Assembly (NCBI GenBank): GCA_003280605.1
Contig: QCEM01000004.1
Coordinates: 29,229 to 93,228, forward strand
Length of the DNA: 64,000 bases
Source: SAR116 cluster bacterium AG-355-O21
GTDB taxonomy: Bacteria > Pseudomonadota > Alphaproteobacteria > Thalassobaculales > Thalassobaculaceae
Direction of reading: 5' to 3'
Below, one piece after another: positions 1-9,488 of this stretch; within the stretch, counting starts at the first letter, position 1, and each line of letters starts with the position of its first letter. The notes below the pieces were generated by a model, which saw only the letters and a list, made by a program, of their open reading frames with translations, was not told where the DNA came from and searched no databases. A program made the position numbers and the translations under genes.

Positions 1-114
1 GCCCCTGAAGTGGCCCCTGAAGTGTCTGCGGAAGCTTCACCCGAGCCGGTTGCGGAAGCTGCACCGGCTGCTGCTGCCGACGCCGGCCCGGAAGCTGAAA
101 CACCGTCAGCGTAA
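1..114 (+). CDS. rpsB: 30S ribosomal protein S2, C-terminal end (partial)
   Basis: The window opens inside a reading frame that ends with TAA at 112-114. Only the last 37 residues are present. They are almost all Ala, Glu and Pro, with an APEV repeat at the start, and no conserved domain is visible. Alphaproteobacterial ribosomal protein S2 often ends in such an acidic Ala/Pro-rich tail, and rpsB directly precedes tsf in nearly all bacteria, so the call rests mainly on position. A 108-base gap with no recognisable gene separates it from tsf. The 5' end lies outside the window. Confidence 0.7.
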   Translation, partial: APEVAPEVSAEASPEPVAEAAPAAAADAGPEAETPSA

Positions 115-222
115 GCTGGCGGTGTGGTCGCAAATCTAGGCGATATTTTTAACCGATGATGCGTCGCCTGGCGTGGCGGACGTGTTGATTTTCGAGCATA
201 TCCAAGATCAAGAGGAAAGACG

Positions 223-1146
223 ATGGCTGTTACCGCTGCAATGGTGAAGGAACTGCGCGAGAAATCTGGCGCCGGCATGATGGATTGTAAAAAAGCTCTC
301 AATGAGACCGAGGGCGACGTTGACGCGGCGGTTGATTGGCTGCGCAAAAAAGGTCTATCGGCGGCGGCAAAGAAATCTAGTCGGGTTGCCGCCGAGGGCT
401 TGATCGGTGCCGTGACGGCGGGTCAAAAGGGCGCGTTGATTGAAGTTAACTCCGAAACTGATTTCGTCGCGCGCAATGAAGCTTTCCAGGGTTTTGTTAC
501 GGGGCTTGCGGCGCTCTCCTTGACCCATGAGGGCGACCTTGCGGCCTTGGTTGCAGCCGATTTTCCGGGAAGCGGCCGCACCGTGGCGGATGAATTAACG
601 CATAACATCGCCACCATTGGGGAGAACATGACCATCCGCCGTGCCGAAGTGCAGGCGGTCGAAACCGGTTTGGTTGTCTCCTATGTGCACAATGCATCGG
701 CCCCGGGCCTTGGCAAAATTGGTGTGCTGGTTGCCTTGGAATCAACCGGCGACGGCGGCAAGCTGGAGGCACTTGGCAAACAGGTTGCCATGCACATCGC
801 AGCAACCGCACCGCAAAGCCTGAGCATTGAAGATTTGGACCCAACGCTGATCGACCGTGAGCGTGAGGTGCTGTCCGATCAAGCACGGGCATCAGGTAAG
901 CCTGAGGAAATCATTGGTAAAATGGTCGAAGGCCGCCTGCGGAAATTCTATGAAGAAGCTGTTCTGTTAGAGCAGGTTTTCGTCATCGATAACGAAACGA
1001 AGGTCGGCAAAGTGGTTGAAAAAGCTGCTGCCGACATTGGCGCACCTGTTAAAATTACCGGCTTTTCGCGTTTGGTTCTGGGCGAAGGCGTTGAACGCGA
1101 AGAAACTGATTTTGCCGCAGAGGTTGCCGCCACCCTATCAAGCTGA
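223..1146 (+). CDS. tsf: Elongation factor Ts
   Basis: EF-Ts is the cytoplasmic nucleotide-exchange factor that releases GDP from EF-Tu during translation. The 307-residue product has the N-terminal UBA-like domain ([19 protein letters not shown], about residues 8-26) and the conserved TDFVAR segment near residue 79, which contacts EF-Tu. The two core dimerisation subdomains follow. The length is normal for the family. An AGAGGA ribosome-binding site stands just before the ATG. The gene lies between rpsB and pyrH, the usual order. A short GC-rich hairpin follows the stop. Confidence 0.98.
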   Translation: MAVTAAMVKELREKSGAGMMDCKKALNETEGDVDAAVDWLRKKGLSAAAKKSSRVAAEGLIGAVTAGQKGALIEVNSETDFVARNEAFQGFVTGLAALSLTHEGDLAALVAADFPGSGRTVADELTHNIATIGENMTIRRAEVQAVETGLVVSYVHNASAPGLGKIGVLVALESTGDGGKLEALGKQVAMHIAATAPQSLSIEDLDPTLIDREREVLSDQARASGKPEEIIGKMVEGRLRKFYEEAVLLEQVFVIDNETKVGKVVEKAAADIGAPVKITGFSRLVLGEGVEREETDFAAEVAATLSS

Positions 1147-1160
1147 CACAATTAGGCGAT

Positions 1161-1179
1161 CGGCGGCGGTAAGCCGCCG
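1161..1179 (+). other. GC-rich hairpin between tsf and pyrH
   Basis: A perfect 7-bp stem (CGGCGGC / GCCGCCG) with a 5-base loop lies in the 77-base gap between tsf and pyrH. No T-run follows, so it is not a good intrinsic terminator. It could stabilise the tsf message or reduce read-through into pyrH. Function is inference. Confidence 0.35.
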
Positions 1180-1223
1180 GTCCACCAACCGTGAGGGCGG
1201 GCTGAAGACAATGGGAGACAGCG

Positions 1224-1937
1224 GTGCACATTGATCGCGTGTTGCTGAAAATTTCTGGCGAAGCCCTTATGGGGGAAAAACCCTATGGCCTTGATCCGGC
1301 AATGGTTGACCGGGTCGCTGACGAGATTAAATCTGTTCACGAACTTGGGGTCGAAGTTTGTTTGGTCATCGGCGGCGGTAATATCTTTCGAGGCATTTCT
1401 GCTGCCGCCAATGGCATGGAACGCTCAACCGGCGATTACATGGGCATGTTGGCAACGGTTATGAATGCCATGGCCATGCAAAGTGCCCTGGAAGCCAAAG
1501 GCATCCAAACACGGGTGCAGTCGGCCCTACCGATTTCCGCCGTTTGTGAGCCATATATCCGCCGCCGTGCGGTGCGCCATATGGAAAAGAAACGCATCGT
1601 TATTTTTGCTGCCGGTACCGGTAACCCTTACTTTACAACCGATACCGCGGCAGCGCTGCGCGCCTCTGAAATGGGCTGTAAAGCGTTGCTGAAGGCAACC
1701 AAAGTGGATGGCGTTTATGACGCTGATCCGGAAACCCATCCGAATGCGAAACGCTTTGATGAGCTAACTTACCTTGATGTTTTGTCGAAAGATTTGAAAG
1801 TGATGGATGCGCCGGCAATTTCATTGGCACGGGAAAATGGTATCCCGATTTTGATCTTTTCAATCCACAAAACAGGCGCATTTGCGGAAGTTGTGAATGG
1901 CCGTGGTAGGTTCACAATAATTCGCGAAGAGGATTAA
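1224..1937 (+). CDS. pyrH: Uridylate (UMP) kinase
   Basis: PyrH phosphorylates UMP to UDP with ATP, in pyrimidine nucleotide synthesis; the bacterial enzyme is a hexamer of the amino-acid-kinase fold. The 237-residue product begins [12 protein letters not shown], the phosphate-binding loop of the family, and has the GGGN segment (about residues 50-53) and DTAAALRA further on. Start is GTG at 1224: an ATG at 1211 meets a stop after seven codons, and GGGAGA precedes the GTG. The stop is three bases before frr, so the two are probably cotranscribed. Confidence 0.96.
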   Translation: MHIDRVLLKISGEALMGEKPYGLDPAMVDRVADEIKSVHELGVEVCLVIGGGNIFRGISAAANGMERSTGDYMGMLATVMNAMAMQSALEAKGIQTRVQSALPISAVCEPYIRRRAVRHMEKKRIVIFAAGTGNPYFTTDTAAALRASEMGCKALLKATKVDGVYDADPETHPNAKRFDELTYLDVLSKDLKVMDAPAISLARENGIPILIFSIHKTGAFAEVVNGRGRFTIIREED

Positions 1938-1940
1938 ATC

Positions 1941-2501
1941 ATGGCTGAAGAACCTGATCTTGACGACTTAGAGCGGCGCATGGACGGCGCCTTGACAGCT
2001 TTGAGTAAAGAATTTCAAGGCCTGCGTGCCGGCCGGGCGTCTGCTGCCTTGTTAGAACCGATTGTCGTCGATGCCTATGGTCAGAAGATGCCCATCAACC
2101 AGGTTGGGACCATTGGTGTGCCGGAACCGCGCCTGCTCACGGTGCAGGTCTGGGACAAGACCATGACCAAGGCTGTTGAAAAGGCCATTCGGGACGCAAA
2201 CCTTGGCCTAAATCCGCAGGGCGAGGGACAGTTAATCCGGATTCCGATCCCGGATTTGAGCGAAGAACGCCGCACCGAGTTATCAAAGATTGCCAGTAAA
2301 TACGCTGAATCAACAAGGATCGCGGTCCGTAATGTCCGCCGGGACGGCATGGAAACCCTGAAAAAGCTCGAGAAGGATGGTGACATGGGTCAAGATGATC
2401 GCCATCTGTATGAAACGGAAATTCAGGAAATGACAGACCGACACATCAAGAAAATTGATGATAGCTTGGCCCATAAGGAAAAGGAGATCATGCAGGTCTG
2501 A
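1941..2501 (+). CDS. frr: Ribosome recycling factor
   Basis: RRF acts with EF-G to split the post-termination ribosome complex. The 186-residue product matches the family length (about 185). It carries the hallmark [15 protein letters not shown] segment near residue 28 and the conserved RKxxK-like helical C-terminal part ([19 protein letters not shown]). It starts three bases after pyrH, and its TGA overlaps the ATG of uppS, indicating translational coupling within the pyrH-frr-uppS-cdsA-dxr run. Confidence 0.97.
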   Translation: MAEEPDLDDLERRMDGALTALSKEFQGLRAGRASAALLEPIVVDAYGQKMPINQVGTIGVPEPRLLTVQVWDKTMTKAVEKAIRDANLGLNPQGEGQLIRIPIPDLSEERRTELSKIASKYAESTRIAVRNVRRDGMETLKKLEKDGDMGQDDRHLYETEIQEMTDRHIKKIDDSLAHKEKEIMQV

Positions 2502-3238
2502 TGTCTACGGACGTTGCAACTGAGATTGGTGATCTTACCGTCCCGCAGCATGTGGCCATTATTATGGATGGTAATGGACGCTGGGCTCGGCAACGGATGC
2601 GCCCACGGACCATGGGCCATGCAGCCGGGCTGGAGGTATTGCGCGAAATAATCCGTGCCGGTCTGGAGTTAAACATCGGCTTTCTGACCTTTTTTGGATT
2701 TTCCACCGAGAATTGGAACCGCCCTGCCGACGAAGTATCGTTTTTGATCGATCTGCTGCGGCGCTACTTGCAGCGCGAAGTTGTCAAACTGCATGAACAA
2801 GGGGTGCGTTTGCGCTTCATCGGTAATCGCGATCGATTTGATGATGATATTCGGGCGTTGTTGGTCAATGCCGAGCAGCTCACACGGCAAAATACGGCGC
2901 TGAACGTAACAATCGCCCTAAGTTATGGCGGCCGTGAGGAAATAGTTTCCGCCGCGCGGCGGCTTGCCGAAGCTGCTGTGCGCGGTGACATTGCGGTTGA
3001 TGAGATTGACGAGACAAGGTTTGAAGCGGCGTTATTTACCGCCAGCCTGCCGGCCCCTGATTTGCTTATCCGGACCAGCGGCGAGAAGCGCTTGTCAAAT
3101 TTTCTATTATGGCAAACAGCCTACACTGAATTCGTTTTCACGGATGTTTTATGGCCCGATTTCAGTGCTGAACACCTGCAACAAGCCGTTGCCGAGTTTG
3201 GCAGTCGGGACCGGCGCTTCGGCGGGATTATTGGATAA
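2501..3238 (+). CDS. uppS: Isoprenyl transferase (undecaprenyl diphosphate synthase)
   Basis: This cis-prenyltransferase condenses isopentenyl diphosphate units onto farnesyl diphosphate to give the C55 lipid carrier used for peptidoglycan and other envelope polymers. The 245-residue product has the catalytic IIMDGNGRWA motif (about residues 20-29, with the catalytic Asp) and the C-terminal RTSGEKRLSNFLLWQ signature near residue 193. Its ATG overlaps the frr stop codon. It sits directly upstream of cdsA, and dxr, which supplies isoprenoid precursors, is two genes on. Confidence 0.97.
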   Translation: MSTDVATEIGDLTVPQHVAIIMDGNGRWARQRMRPRTMGHAAGLEVLREIIRAGLELNIGFLTFFGFSTENWNRPADEVSFLIDLLRRYLQREVVKLHEQGVRLRFIGNRDRFDDDIRALLVNAEQLTRQNTALNVTIALSYGGREEIVSAARRLAEAAVRGDIAVDEIDETRFEAALFTASLPAPDLLIRTSGEKRLSNFLLWQTAYTEFVFTDVLWPDFSAEHLQQAVAEFGSRDRRFGGIIG

Positions 3239-3243
3239 CATGT

Positions 3244-4086
3244 ATGTCTCGGATGGCCCTGCGCAGTAATTTGACGATTCGACTGCTATCGTCATCGGCG
3301 ATATTGCCTGTGGTGGCTGTTATTCTTTACATCGGCGGCCTGGCGTTGACAGCTTGTCTGATTGTCATCGCCGCGGCAATGGCCTGGGAATGGACCAAAA
3401 TGCTGGACGGGTCCGGCTTGGCAAAACGGTTCAGTGTCCTTGCGGCAATTTTAACAGGGCTTTTAACCGCCCTTGTTTTAAGCATTGAGCTGCATCAAGC
3501 CGCCATAAGCTTGGTCTTTGCCGTGGCTGGATCGCTGATCATATTTGGTGCCGTGCTCTGGCGTCAGCAGGCCGAACGGCCGCTGTTGTTGATTTTGGGG
3601 CTACCGATCATCGTCGTTGGTTGCGCCGCCGTTGGGGTCCTGCGCGGAGATGATCATAGCGGCCTGGTGTTGGTGCTTTGGGGCGTCGGCGCCGTGATTG
3701 CCACCGATACCGGCGGCTATATTTTCGGTCGCTTGATCGGCGGCCCCCGCTTGGCCCCGCGGGTGAGCCCGGCGAAGACCTGGTCAGGGCTTCTTGGCGG
3801 CGCTGCCCTAGCGGCAATTTTCGGTGGTGTATTGGCGCAATCGCTTGGCGGTATCACGCCGGCCTATCTGGCGCTGTGGTCGGCCTTGCTGGCGGTTATT
3901 TCGCAAGCGGGAGACCTTGCGGAATCTGCCGTAAAGCGTCATGTTGGCGTCAAAGATTCAGGAAGTTTAATACCTGGGCATGGCGGTCTTCTGGACCGAT
4001 TGGATGGCCATTTAGCAGCATTGCCAATGGTCTTGGCGATTGCCGTCTTCACCGGGCGCAATCCTATAGAATGGTCGGGGTTTTAG
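3244..4086 (+). CDS. cdsA: Phosphatidate cytidylyltransferase (CDP-diglyceride synthase)
   Basis: CdsA is an integral inner-membrane enzyme that makes CDP-diacylglycerol from phosphatidic acid and CTP, the branch point for phospholipid synthesis. The 280-residue product has several hydrophobic segments throughout. Near its C-terminus is the CDS signature: SAVKRHVGVKD followed by PGHGGLLDRLD, with the Lys-Asp and His-Gly-Gly-x-x-Asp-Arg residues present. It begins five bases after uppS and ends four bases before dxr. Confidence 0.96.
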   Translation: MSRMALRSNLTIRLLSSSAILPVVAVILYIGGLALTACLIVIAAAMAWEWTKMLDGSGLAKRFSVLAAILTGLLTALVLSIELHQAAISLVFAVAGSLIIFGAVLWRQQAERPLLLILGLPIIVVGCAAVGVLRGDDHSGLVLVLWGVGAVIATDTGGYIFGRLIGGPRLAPRVSPAKTWSGLLGGAALAAIFGGVLAQSLGGITPAYLALWSALLAVISQAGDLAESAVKRHVGVKDSGSLIPGHGGLLDRLDGHLAALPMVLAIAVFTGRNPIEWSGF

Positions 4087-4090
4087 ACGG

Positions 4091-5293
4091 ATGTCTGGGG
4101 CAAAGCAGCGCAAACGGATTGCAATTTTGGGATCAACCGGCTCGGTCGGGGTCAATACACTTGATCTGGTTGAACGCCATCCGGAGCGGTATGACGTTGT
4201 TGCTTTAACAGCCCATAGCAATTATCAAGCGCTTGCCGCGCAAGCCATGCGGTTAAACCCTGAGGTGGTGGCAATCGCTGATCGGCAAAGCTATCACGAT
4301 TTAAAAGCGGCATTGGCAGGGACCACCATCAGGGTCCTGGCCGGCGATGAGGGCATTGTTGAGGCCGCCGCTGAGCTGGCCGATTGGACAATGTCGGCGA
4401 TTGTTGGCGCCGCAGGTTTAAAACCGACGCTGACAGCGATCCGGCAAGGCGGCACGGTGGCGCTGGCGAACAAGGAATGTCTGGTTTGCGCCGGGCCTGT
4501 GATGATGCGTGCCGTGGCGGCATCAGGGGCCACATTGCTGCCTGTGGACAGTGAGCACAATGCCATTTTCCAAGTTTTTGACAGCACCAATCGTGACCGC
4601 ATTGAACAGATTATTCTGACCGCTTCCGGCGGTCCTTTCCGTGATCTCAGCATCGCTGAAATGCGTTTAAAAACACCTGCACAGGCGGTTGCACATCCAA
4701 ATTGGTCAATGGGTGCGAAAATCTCCGTTGATTCAGCGACGATGATGAACAAAGGCCTAGAAGTCATTGAAGCTCATTATCTTTTTGATATGCCTGACCA
4801 ACAAATTGATGTCCTGATTCATCCGCAATCAATCATCCATTCGATGGTCGCTTATGTGGATGGCTCGGTTTTAGCGCAGCTTGGGGCGCCTGATATGCGA
4901 ACTCCGATCGCCTATTGTTTAGCCTGGCCGGACCGGATGCCGGCGCCAAGCGAGCGGCTTGATCTGGCCCGTATTGGGCAGTTGGATTTCAGCGCGCCTG
5001 ACGTTAGCAGATTTCCCTGTCTACAACTCGCGCGGGCGGCATTGATTGGTGGGCAAGCCATGACCATTTGTCTGAATGCCGCCAACGAGGTTGCGGTTGC
5101 TGCTTTCCTGGCCGGTAAGACCGGCTTTTGCGATATTGCCGAGGTGGTCGAAACAGTGATCGCTGCGGCGACCGCTTGGGATTGTGAAACTGTCGACCAA
5201 ATCATTGAAATTGATCAATGGGCACGGACCGCTGCCACGATCGCCATCGACGGTCTTGGCAGTGCCAAGTTAGCGAGCGGCGACGACGATTGA
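4091..5293 (+). CDS. dxr: 1-deoxy-D-xylulose 5-phosphate reductoisomerase
   Basis: Dxr converts DXP to 2-C-methyl-D-erythritol 4-phosphate with NADPH, the committed step of the MEP isoprenoid pathway. The 400-residue product has the N-terminal NADPH-binding GSTGSVG loop (about residues 13-19), the NKEC segment, the metal-binding VDSEHNAIFQ segment and the HPNWSMGAKISVDSATMMNKG active-site region. The length is normal. Having dxr after cdsA and before rseP is the standard proteobacterial order. Confidence 0.97.
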   Translation: MSGAKQRKRIAILGSTGSVGVNTLDLVERHPERYDVVALTAHSNYQALAAQAMRLNPEVVAIADRQSYHDLKAALAGTTIRVLAGDEGIVEAAAELADWTMSAIVGAAGLKPTLTAIRQGGTVALANKECLVCAGPVMMRAVAASGATLLPVDSEHNAIFQVFDSTNRDRIEQIILTASGGPFRDLSIAEMRLKTPAQAVAHPNWSMGAKISVDSATMMNKGLEVIEAHYLFDMPDQQIDVLIHPQSIIHSMVAYVDGSVLAQLGAPDMRTPIAYCLAWPDRMPAPSERLDLARIGQLDFSAPDVSRFPCLQLARAALIGGQAMTICLNAANEVAVAAFLAGKTGFCDIAEVVETVIAAATAWDCETVDQIIEIDQWARTAATIAIDGLGSAKLASGDDD

Positions 5294-5322
5294 TGATCAC
5301 AGCAGATTATATTTGGTGAGTT

Positions 5323-6447
5323 ATGGACATTATTTGGACCTATATTTTGCCGTTCCTCGGTATTTTGACCGCTTTGGTTTTTGTCCATGAATTAGGGCAT
5401 TACAGCGTCGCGCGCTGGGCCGGCGTCAAAGTTGAAGTGTTTTCGATTGGTTTTGGACCGGAGATTTTTGGCTGGACCGCCGCTTCCGGCACGCGCTGGA
5501 AATTCTCGGCCATTCCCTTAGGTGGCTACGTCAAGATGTTTGGCGATGCAGACCCTGCCAGCACACGCGGAGACGGCCTGGAGGGCATGTCGGAGGCCGA
5601 ACGCGCGCTGGCCTTTCACCATAAACCGCTCAGGGACCGGGCGCTGATCATTGCCGCTGGTCCAGCGGCTAATTTTGTTTTTGCGATTGTTTTGTTGACC
5701 GCCATGTTTATCAGTGCCGGACAACCCTATGCGCCAGCCGTGCTTGACAAAGTGTTGCCGGACAGTGCGGCGGCAGCGGCCGGATTGCAGGTGAATGATC
5801 GAGTCATCGAACTGGATGGTGTAACAATCACCAAATTTGAGGATATGCGACGGCTGATCATGGACAATCCTGGGGTCAGTTTAGCGATGACCATCGAGCG
5901 TGCTGGCAGCCAGTTGGATCTGACCATCGTCCCGCAGGTCTCGGAACGGGTTGATCGTTTTGGCAATAGCCACCGCATTGGCCTTCTGGGCGTGAACAGC
6001 CAGCAGGTTGAGACCGTTCGCTTAGGGCCTGTTGCGGCTGTCGGCGCGGCAGTGAACGAAACCTATTCTTTGGTCACCCGCACACTGGCGTCGCTTGGAC
6101 AAATCATCACCGGCAGCCGCACCGTCGAGGAATTAGGCGGACCATTGCGGATTGCTCAAATGTCCGGGGCGGTGGCACAAACAGGGTGGCTGCAGACTGT
6201 TTGGTTCATGGCCATTCTGTCCGTAAACCTTGGGCTGATTAACTTATTCCCGATTCCGGTACTCGATGGTGGGCATCTGTTATTTCATGCGGTTGAAGCA
6301 ACCTTGGGCCGACCCGTCGGTGAAAAAGTGATGGAATTTGCCAATCTTACCGGCCTCACAATGGTTCTCGGATTAATGGTTTTTGTCACCTGGAACGACC
6401 TCACACAGATGCGGGTGTTTGAATATTTAGGCAGTTTTTTCGGCTGA
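5323..6447 (+). CDS. rseP: RIP metalloprotease RseP (site-2 protease)
   Basis: This is an inner-membrane zinc protease that cleaves membrane-anchored anti-sigma factors and signal-peptide remnants. In the 374-residue product the zinc motif HELGH falls at residues 22-26 inside the first membrane segment. One PDZ domain lies at about residues 125-205. The second conserved motif, NLFPIPVLDGGH, is near residues 305-318 and supplies the third ligand Asp. E. coli RseP has two PDZ domains; here I can make out only one clearly. It lies upstream of bamA as in most alphaproteobacteria. Confidence 0.95.
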   Translation: MDIIWTYILPFLGILTALVFVHELGHYSVARWAGVKVEVFSIGFGPEIFGWTAASGTRWKFSAIPLGGYVKMFGDADPASTRGDGLEGMSEAERALAFHHKPLRDRALIIAAGPAANFVFAIVLLTAMFISAGQPYAPAVLDKVLPDSAAAAAGLQVNDRVIELDGVTITKFEDMRRLIMDNPGVSLAMTIERAGSQLDLTIVPQVSERVDRFGNSHRIGLLGVNSQQVETVRLGPVAAVGAAVNETYSLVTRTLASLGQIITGSRTVEELGGPLRIAQMSGAVAQTGWLQTVWFMAILSVNLGLINLFPIPVLDGGHLLFHAVEATLGRPVGEKVMEFANLTGLTMVLGLMVFVTWNDLTQMRVFEYLGSFFG

Positions 6448-6545
6448 CATACGCAAAATCTACAAAGGTTGATAAAAATTGAACTGTAATCCTTTCGCTT
6501 AGATGCCTAAAAAGGTAAAAGACGTAAGGGTTTATAACGGGTGCT

Positions 6546-8882
6546 TTGTTTGTGACACGTTTTCCATTTTTGCCGCCTGTCGAAATGCTGCGTAAGCTAT
6601 TCGGCATGGTTTTGTCGGGAGTCATTCTGGCCGGCCTGACAATGCCGGTCATGCCGGTCCTGTCGACACCGGCGGCGGCCCAAATCTCGGCGCCGATTGA
6701 GCGGATTGATGTCATCGGGACGCAGCGCATTGACCCTGAAACCGTCAAATCATACTTGCTGGTTGCGGTTGGTGATGCGTTTAATCCGGAAAAGTTAGAC
6801 CGATCATTAAAAACCCTGTTTGACACCGGCCTGTTCGCTGACGTGGTTCTGAGCCGTGAGGCCAATGCACTGGTCATTTCGGTTGTTGAGAACCCGATTA
6901 TTAATCGTATCTCCTTTGAGGGTAATCAGCGCCTGAAAGACGCCGATTTGCAAAGTGAGGTACAACTGCGGCCACGGTTGGTTTTTACCCGCGCGCGGGC
7001 GCGCCAGGATGTGGATCGCTTGCTGGCGATCTATCGCGGTGGCGGCCGGTTTGCGGTCAGTATTGAGCCGAAGGTGGTGCAACTCCCGCAAAACCGTGTT
7101 GACCTGATTTTTGAAATTAACGAGGGCCCCCTCAGTCGCATTGATGCCGTTACCTTTGTGGGCAATAAACGGTTTAGTGACAATGATTTACGGGACGTTG
7201 TTTCAACTAAGGAATATGCTTGGTGGGCCTTTTTTGAGACCGGCGACAGTTATGACCCGGATCGCCTAAGCTTCGACCGGGAGCTGCTGCGCCGGCATTA
7301 CTTGAAACATGGCTATGCTGATTTTCGTGTCATTTCTGCGGTTGCTGAGTTGGCACCGGACCGCGAAGACTTTTTGATCACCTTCACGATCAATGAAGGC
7401 AAGCGCTACGATATCGGTGAGGTCTCGGTGACCTCAAAAATCCAGCGTGTTGACACGACCGAGATCGCGCCGTTGCTGACGACCAAATCGGGCAATCGTT
7501 ACAACAATATCGATGTGGATGATTCCATCCTCGCCGTCACCGATCATCTTGGCTCGCTCGGCTTTGCCTTTATCAACATCCAACCGATGATTAGGCGCCA
7601 TCCCGAAGATGGTATCTTGGACATCACCTATCAAATCGGTGAAGGCCAAAAGACCTTTGTCGAGCGCATCGTCGTTCGCGGCAACGTGCGAACCTTGGAT
7701 GAGGTGATCCGGCGAGAAATGCAGCTGGTGGAAGGCGATGCCTTTAACACCGCCAAAATTCGCCGAAGTCGAAAGCGGATTCGCAATCTTGGCTATTTCC
7801 GAACCGTTAAAGTGACGACAAATGACGGCTCTCAACCGGACAAGGCGCAGATTGTGGTTGATGTTGAGGAACAGTCGACCGGTAAGCTGTCCTTTGGTTT
7901 CGGGTTGTCGTCGGCGGAAAACGTCCTGGGCGATATCTCCTTGCGAGAGCGTAATTTTCTTGGCCGGGGACAAGACCTGCGGATTGGCTTGAAGGCCTCG
8001 TCAACAGGCAGCCAGTTCGATATTGGCTTCACCGAGCCGTATTTCTTAGGGCGCGAATTCTCTGCCGGCTTTGATCTGTTTAGTGAAACGCGGGTTGAGG
8101 AAGATGCCAGCTCGTTTGATGAGGAGCGGCAGGGTTTCACCCTGCGGACAGGTTATCGGCTATCGCCGAATTTGAAGCAGTCGGTCGAATACACCTTGCG
8201 GAATACCGACGTCACCAATGTTCAAAGTGATGCTTCAATCCTGGTGAAGGCTCAAGAGGGTCAGACTTTGGTCTCACTCTTGGGGCAAAAATTGACCTAT
8301 GATCAACGCGATAGCAGAACTTCTCCGACCGAAGGCTATTATCTGAGCATGTCTAACCAGCTTGCCGGTTTAGGCGGTGATCTTGCCTATTTGCGAACCC
8401 GTTTGCGGGGCAGTTACTATGTGCCGGTGGTTGATGATGACTGGGTTTTGAGGCTGTCCGGGTTAAGCGGTACCATCTTTGGGTTGAACGATGACGTGCC
8501 GATTAACGAACGATTTTTCCTGGGCGGCTCCAGCTTTAGTGGCTTTGAGCGCTCAGGTGTCGGTCCCCGTGATCGCGTTACCAAAGACGCGCTTGGCGGT
8601 AATTTATTCTATGTCGGCACCGCAGAGTTAAGCTTTCCGATCGGCTTCAGCGAAGCATTAGGTTTGCGGGCAAGGATTTTTTCTGAGGTGGGCAGCTTAT
8701 GGAGCATAGACAACAGTAATGCTTCGGTTTTGGATAGCGAGTCGCCGCGGGTAAGCGCTGGTTTTGGTGTTTCTTGGGGGGCGACTCTTGGCGGCATTCG
8801 CATCGACTTTTCGGAAGCCATCGTCAAAGAAGATGAAGATGAGACAGAGTTTTTGCGCTTTAGTCTTGGCACACGGTTTTGA
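6546..8882 (+). CDS. bamA: Outer membrane protein assembly factor BamA
   Basis: BamA is the central Omp85 component of the BAM complex that folds beta-barrel proteins into the outer membrane. The product (up to 778 residues) has a signal peptide ending in PAAAQ, then five POTRA repeats over about residues 50-430, then a 16-strand barrel. The chain ends in RFSLGTRF, with the C-terminal Phe typical of outer-membrane barrels. Two starts are possible: TTG at 6546, or ATG at 6585, which gives a more ordinary signal sequence (MLRKLFGMVLSG). The next frame, encoding an OmpH-like chaperone, begins 11 bases after the stop. Confidence 0.96.
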   Translation: MFVTRFPFLPPVEMLRKLFGMVLSGVILAGLTMPVMPVLSTPAAAQISAPIERIDVIGTQRIDPETVKSYLLVAVGDAFNPEKLDRSLKTLFDTGLFADVVLSREANALVISVVENPIINRISFEGNQRLKDADLQSEVQLRPRLVFTRARARQDVDRLLAIYRGGGRFAVSIEPKVVQLPQNRVDLIFEINEGPLSRIDAVTFVGNKRFSDNDLRDVVSTKEYAWWAFFETGDSYDPDRLSFDRELLRRHYLKHGYADFRVISAVAELAPDREDFLITFTINEGKRYDIGEVSVTSKIQRVDTTEIAPLLTTKSGNRYNNIDVDDSILAVTDHLGSLGFAFINIQPMIRRHPEDGILDITYQIGEGQKTFVERIVVRGNVRTLDEVIRREMQLVEGDAFNTAKIRRSRKRIRNLGYFRTVKVTTNDGSQPDKAQIVVDVEEQSTGKLSFGFGLSSAENVLGDISLRERNFLGRGQDLRIGLKASSTGSQFDIGFTEPYFLGREFSAGFDLFSETRVEEDASSFDEERQGFTLRTGYRLSPNLKQSVEYTLRNTDVTNVQSDASILVKAQEGQTLVSLLGQKLTYDQRDSRTSPTEGYYLSMSNQLAGLGGDLAYLRTRLRGSYYVPVVDDDWVLRLSGLSGTIFGLNDDVPINERFFLGGSSFSGFERSGVGPRDRVTKDALGGNLFYVGTAELSFPIGFSEALGLRARIFSEVGSLWSIDNSNASVLDSESPRVSAGFGVSWGATLGGIRIDFSEAIVKEDEDETEFLRFSLGTRF

Positions 8883-8893
8883 GGCGAGGAATC

Positions 8894-9484
8894 ATGACAT
8901 ATCGGTCGAGCTTGCGATTATTACTGAGTAGTCTCTTAATTTTTGCCGGTGCGTTCATCGGCGGTGGCGGCGCTATCGGTGGCAAACTTGCCGCCGCCAG
9001 TGAGCCGAACGTTCGGGTTTTGGTTGTCGATGTATCTGCCGTCGTCCGTCAATCCGATGCTGCCGTCGGCATCCAAAAGCAAATGGAGGCGGTGCGCTCA
9101 AAAATTCAAGCGGGGATTACGGCGCGAGAAAAGGTCTTGCTGAAAGAGGAGCAAACCCTCGGCCAACAGCGTAGTATTTTAGCTCCGGATGTTTTTGAGA
9201 AAAAAGCCGCCGAATTCCGGCAAAAAGTTGACCAGGCACAGCGCGATATTCAAGCTAAGCGACGCGATCTTGATAAGACCTTCAACACGGCGATCGGCAA
9301 GGTCCGAAAAACGCTGATCGAGATCATCGCAAAAATGGCTAAGGAAAGCGAAGCGCATCTGGTGTTTGATAAGCGCCAGGTGCTGATGATGGAAAACAGT
9401 CTCGACGTTTCAAACGAAGCGTTAACCCGCCTGAATAAGGCCTTGCCCGAGGTTATTGTCGAGATGCCGGTAGCCGACAACTAA
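8894..9484 (+). CDS. OmpH/Skp family periplasmic chaperone
   Basis: Skp-like proteins are trimeric periplasmic chaperones that carry unfolded outer-membrane proteins to BAM. The product (196 residues from the ATG at 8894) has an N-terminal signal sequence ending near KLAAAS, a beta segment (VRVLVVDVSAVVRQS), a long charged coiled-coil arm and a C-terminal return strand (AHLVFDKRQVLMM). The frame could begin at a TTG at 8879, but AGGCGAGGA directly precedes the ATG. Its place between bamA and lpxD is the normal one for ompH. Confidence 0.9.
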   Translation: MTYRSSLRLLLSSLLIFAGAFIGGGGAIGGKLAAASEPNVRVLVVDVSAVVRQSDAAVGIQKQMEAVRSKIQAGITAREKVLLKEEQTLGQQRSILAPDVFEKKAAEFRQKVDQAQRDIQAKRRDLDKTFNTAIGKVRKTLIEIIAKMAKESEAHLVFDKRQVLMMENSLDVSNEALTRLNKALPEVIVEMPVADN

Positions 9485-9488
9485 GCGG

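Noticed and set aside
497..892. 131-codon open frame on the minus strand within tsf
   Set aside because: It is fully inside tsf, has a biased Pro/Arg/His-rich translation and no ribosome-binding site; it is a shadow of the real gene's codon pattern, as are many similar frames in the window.
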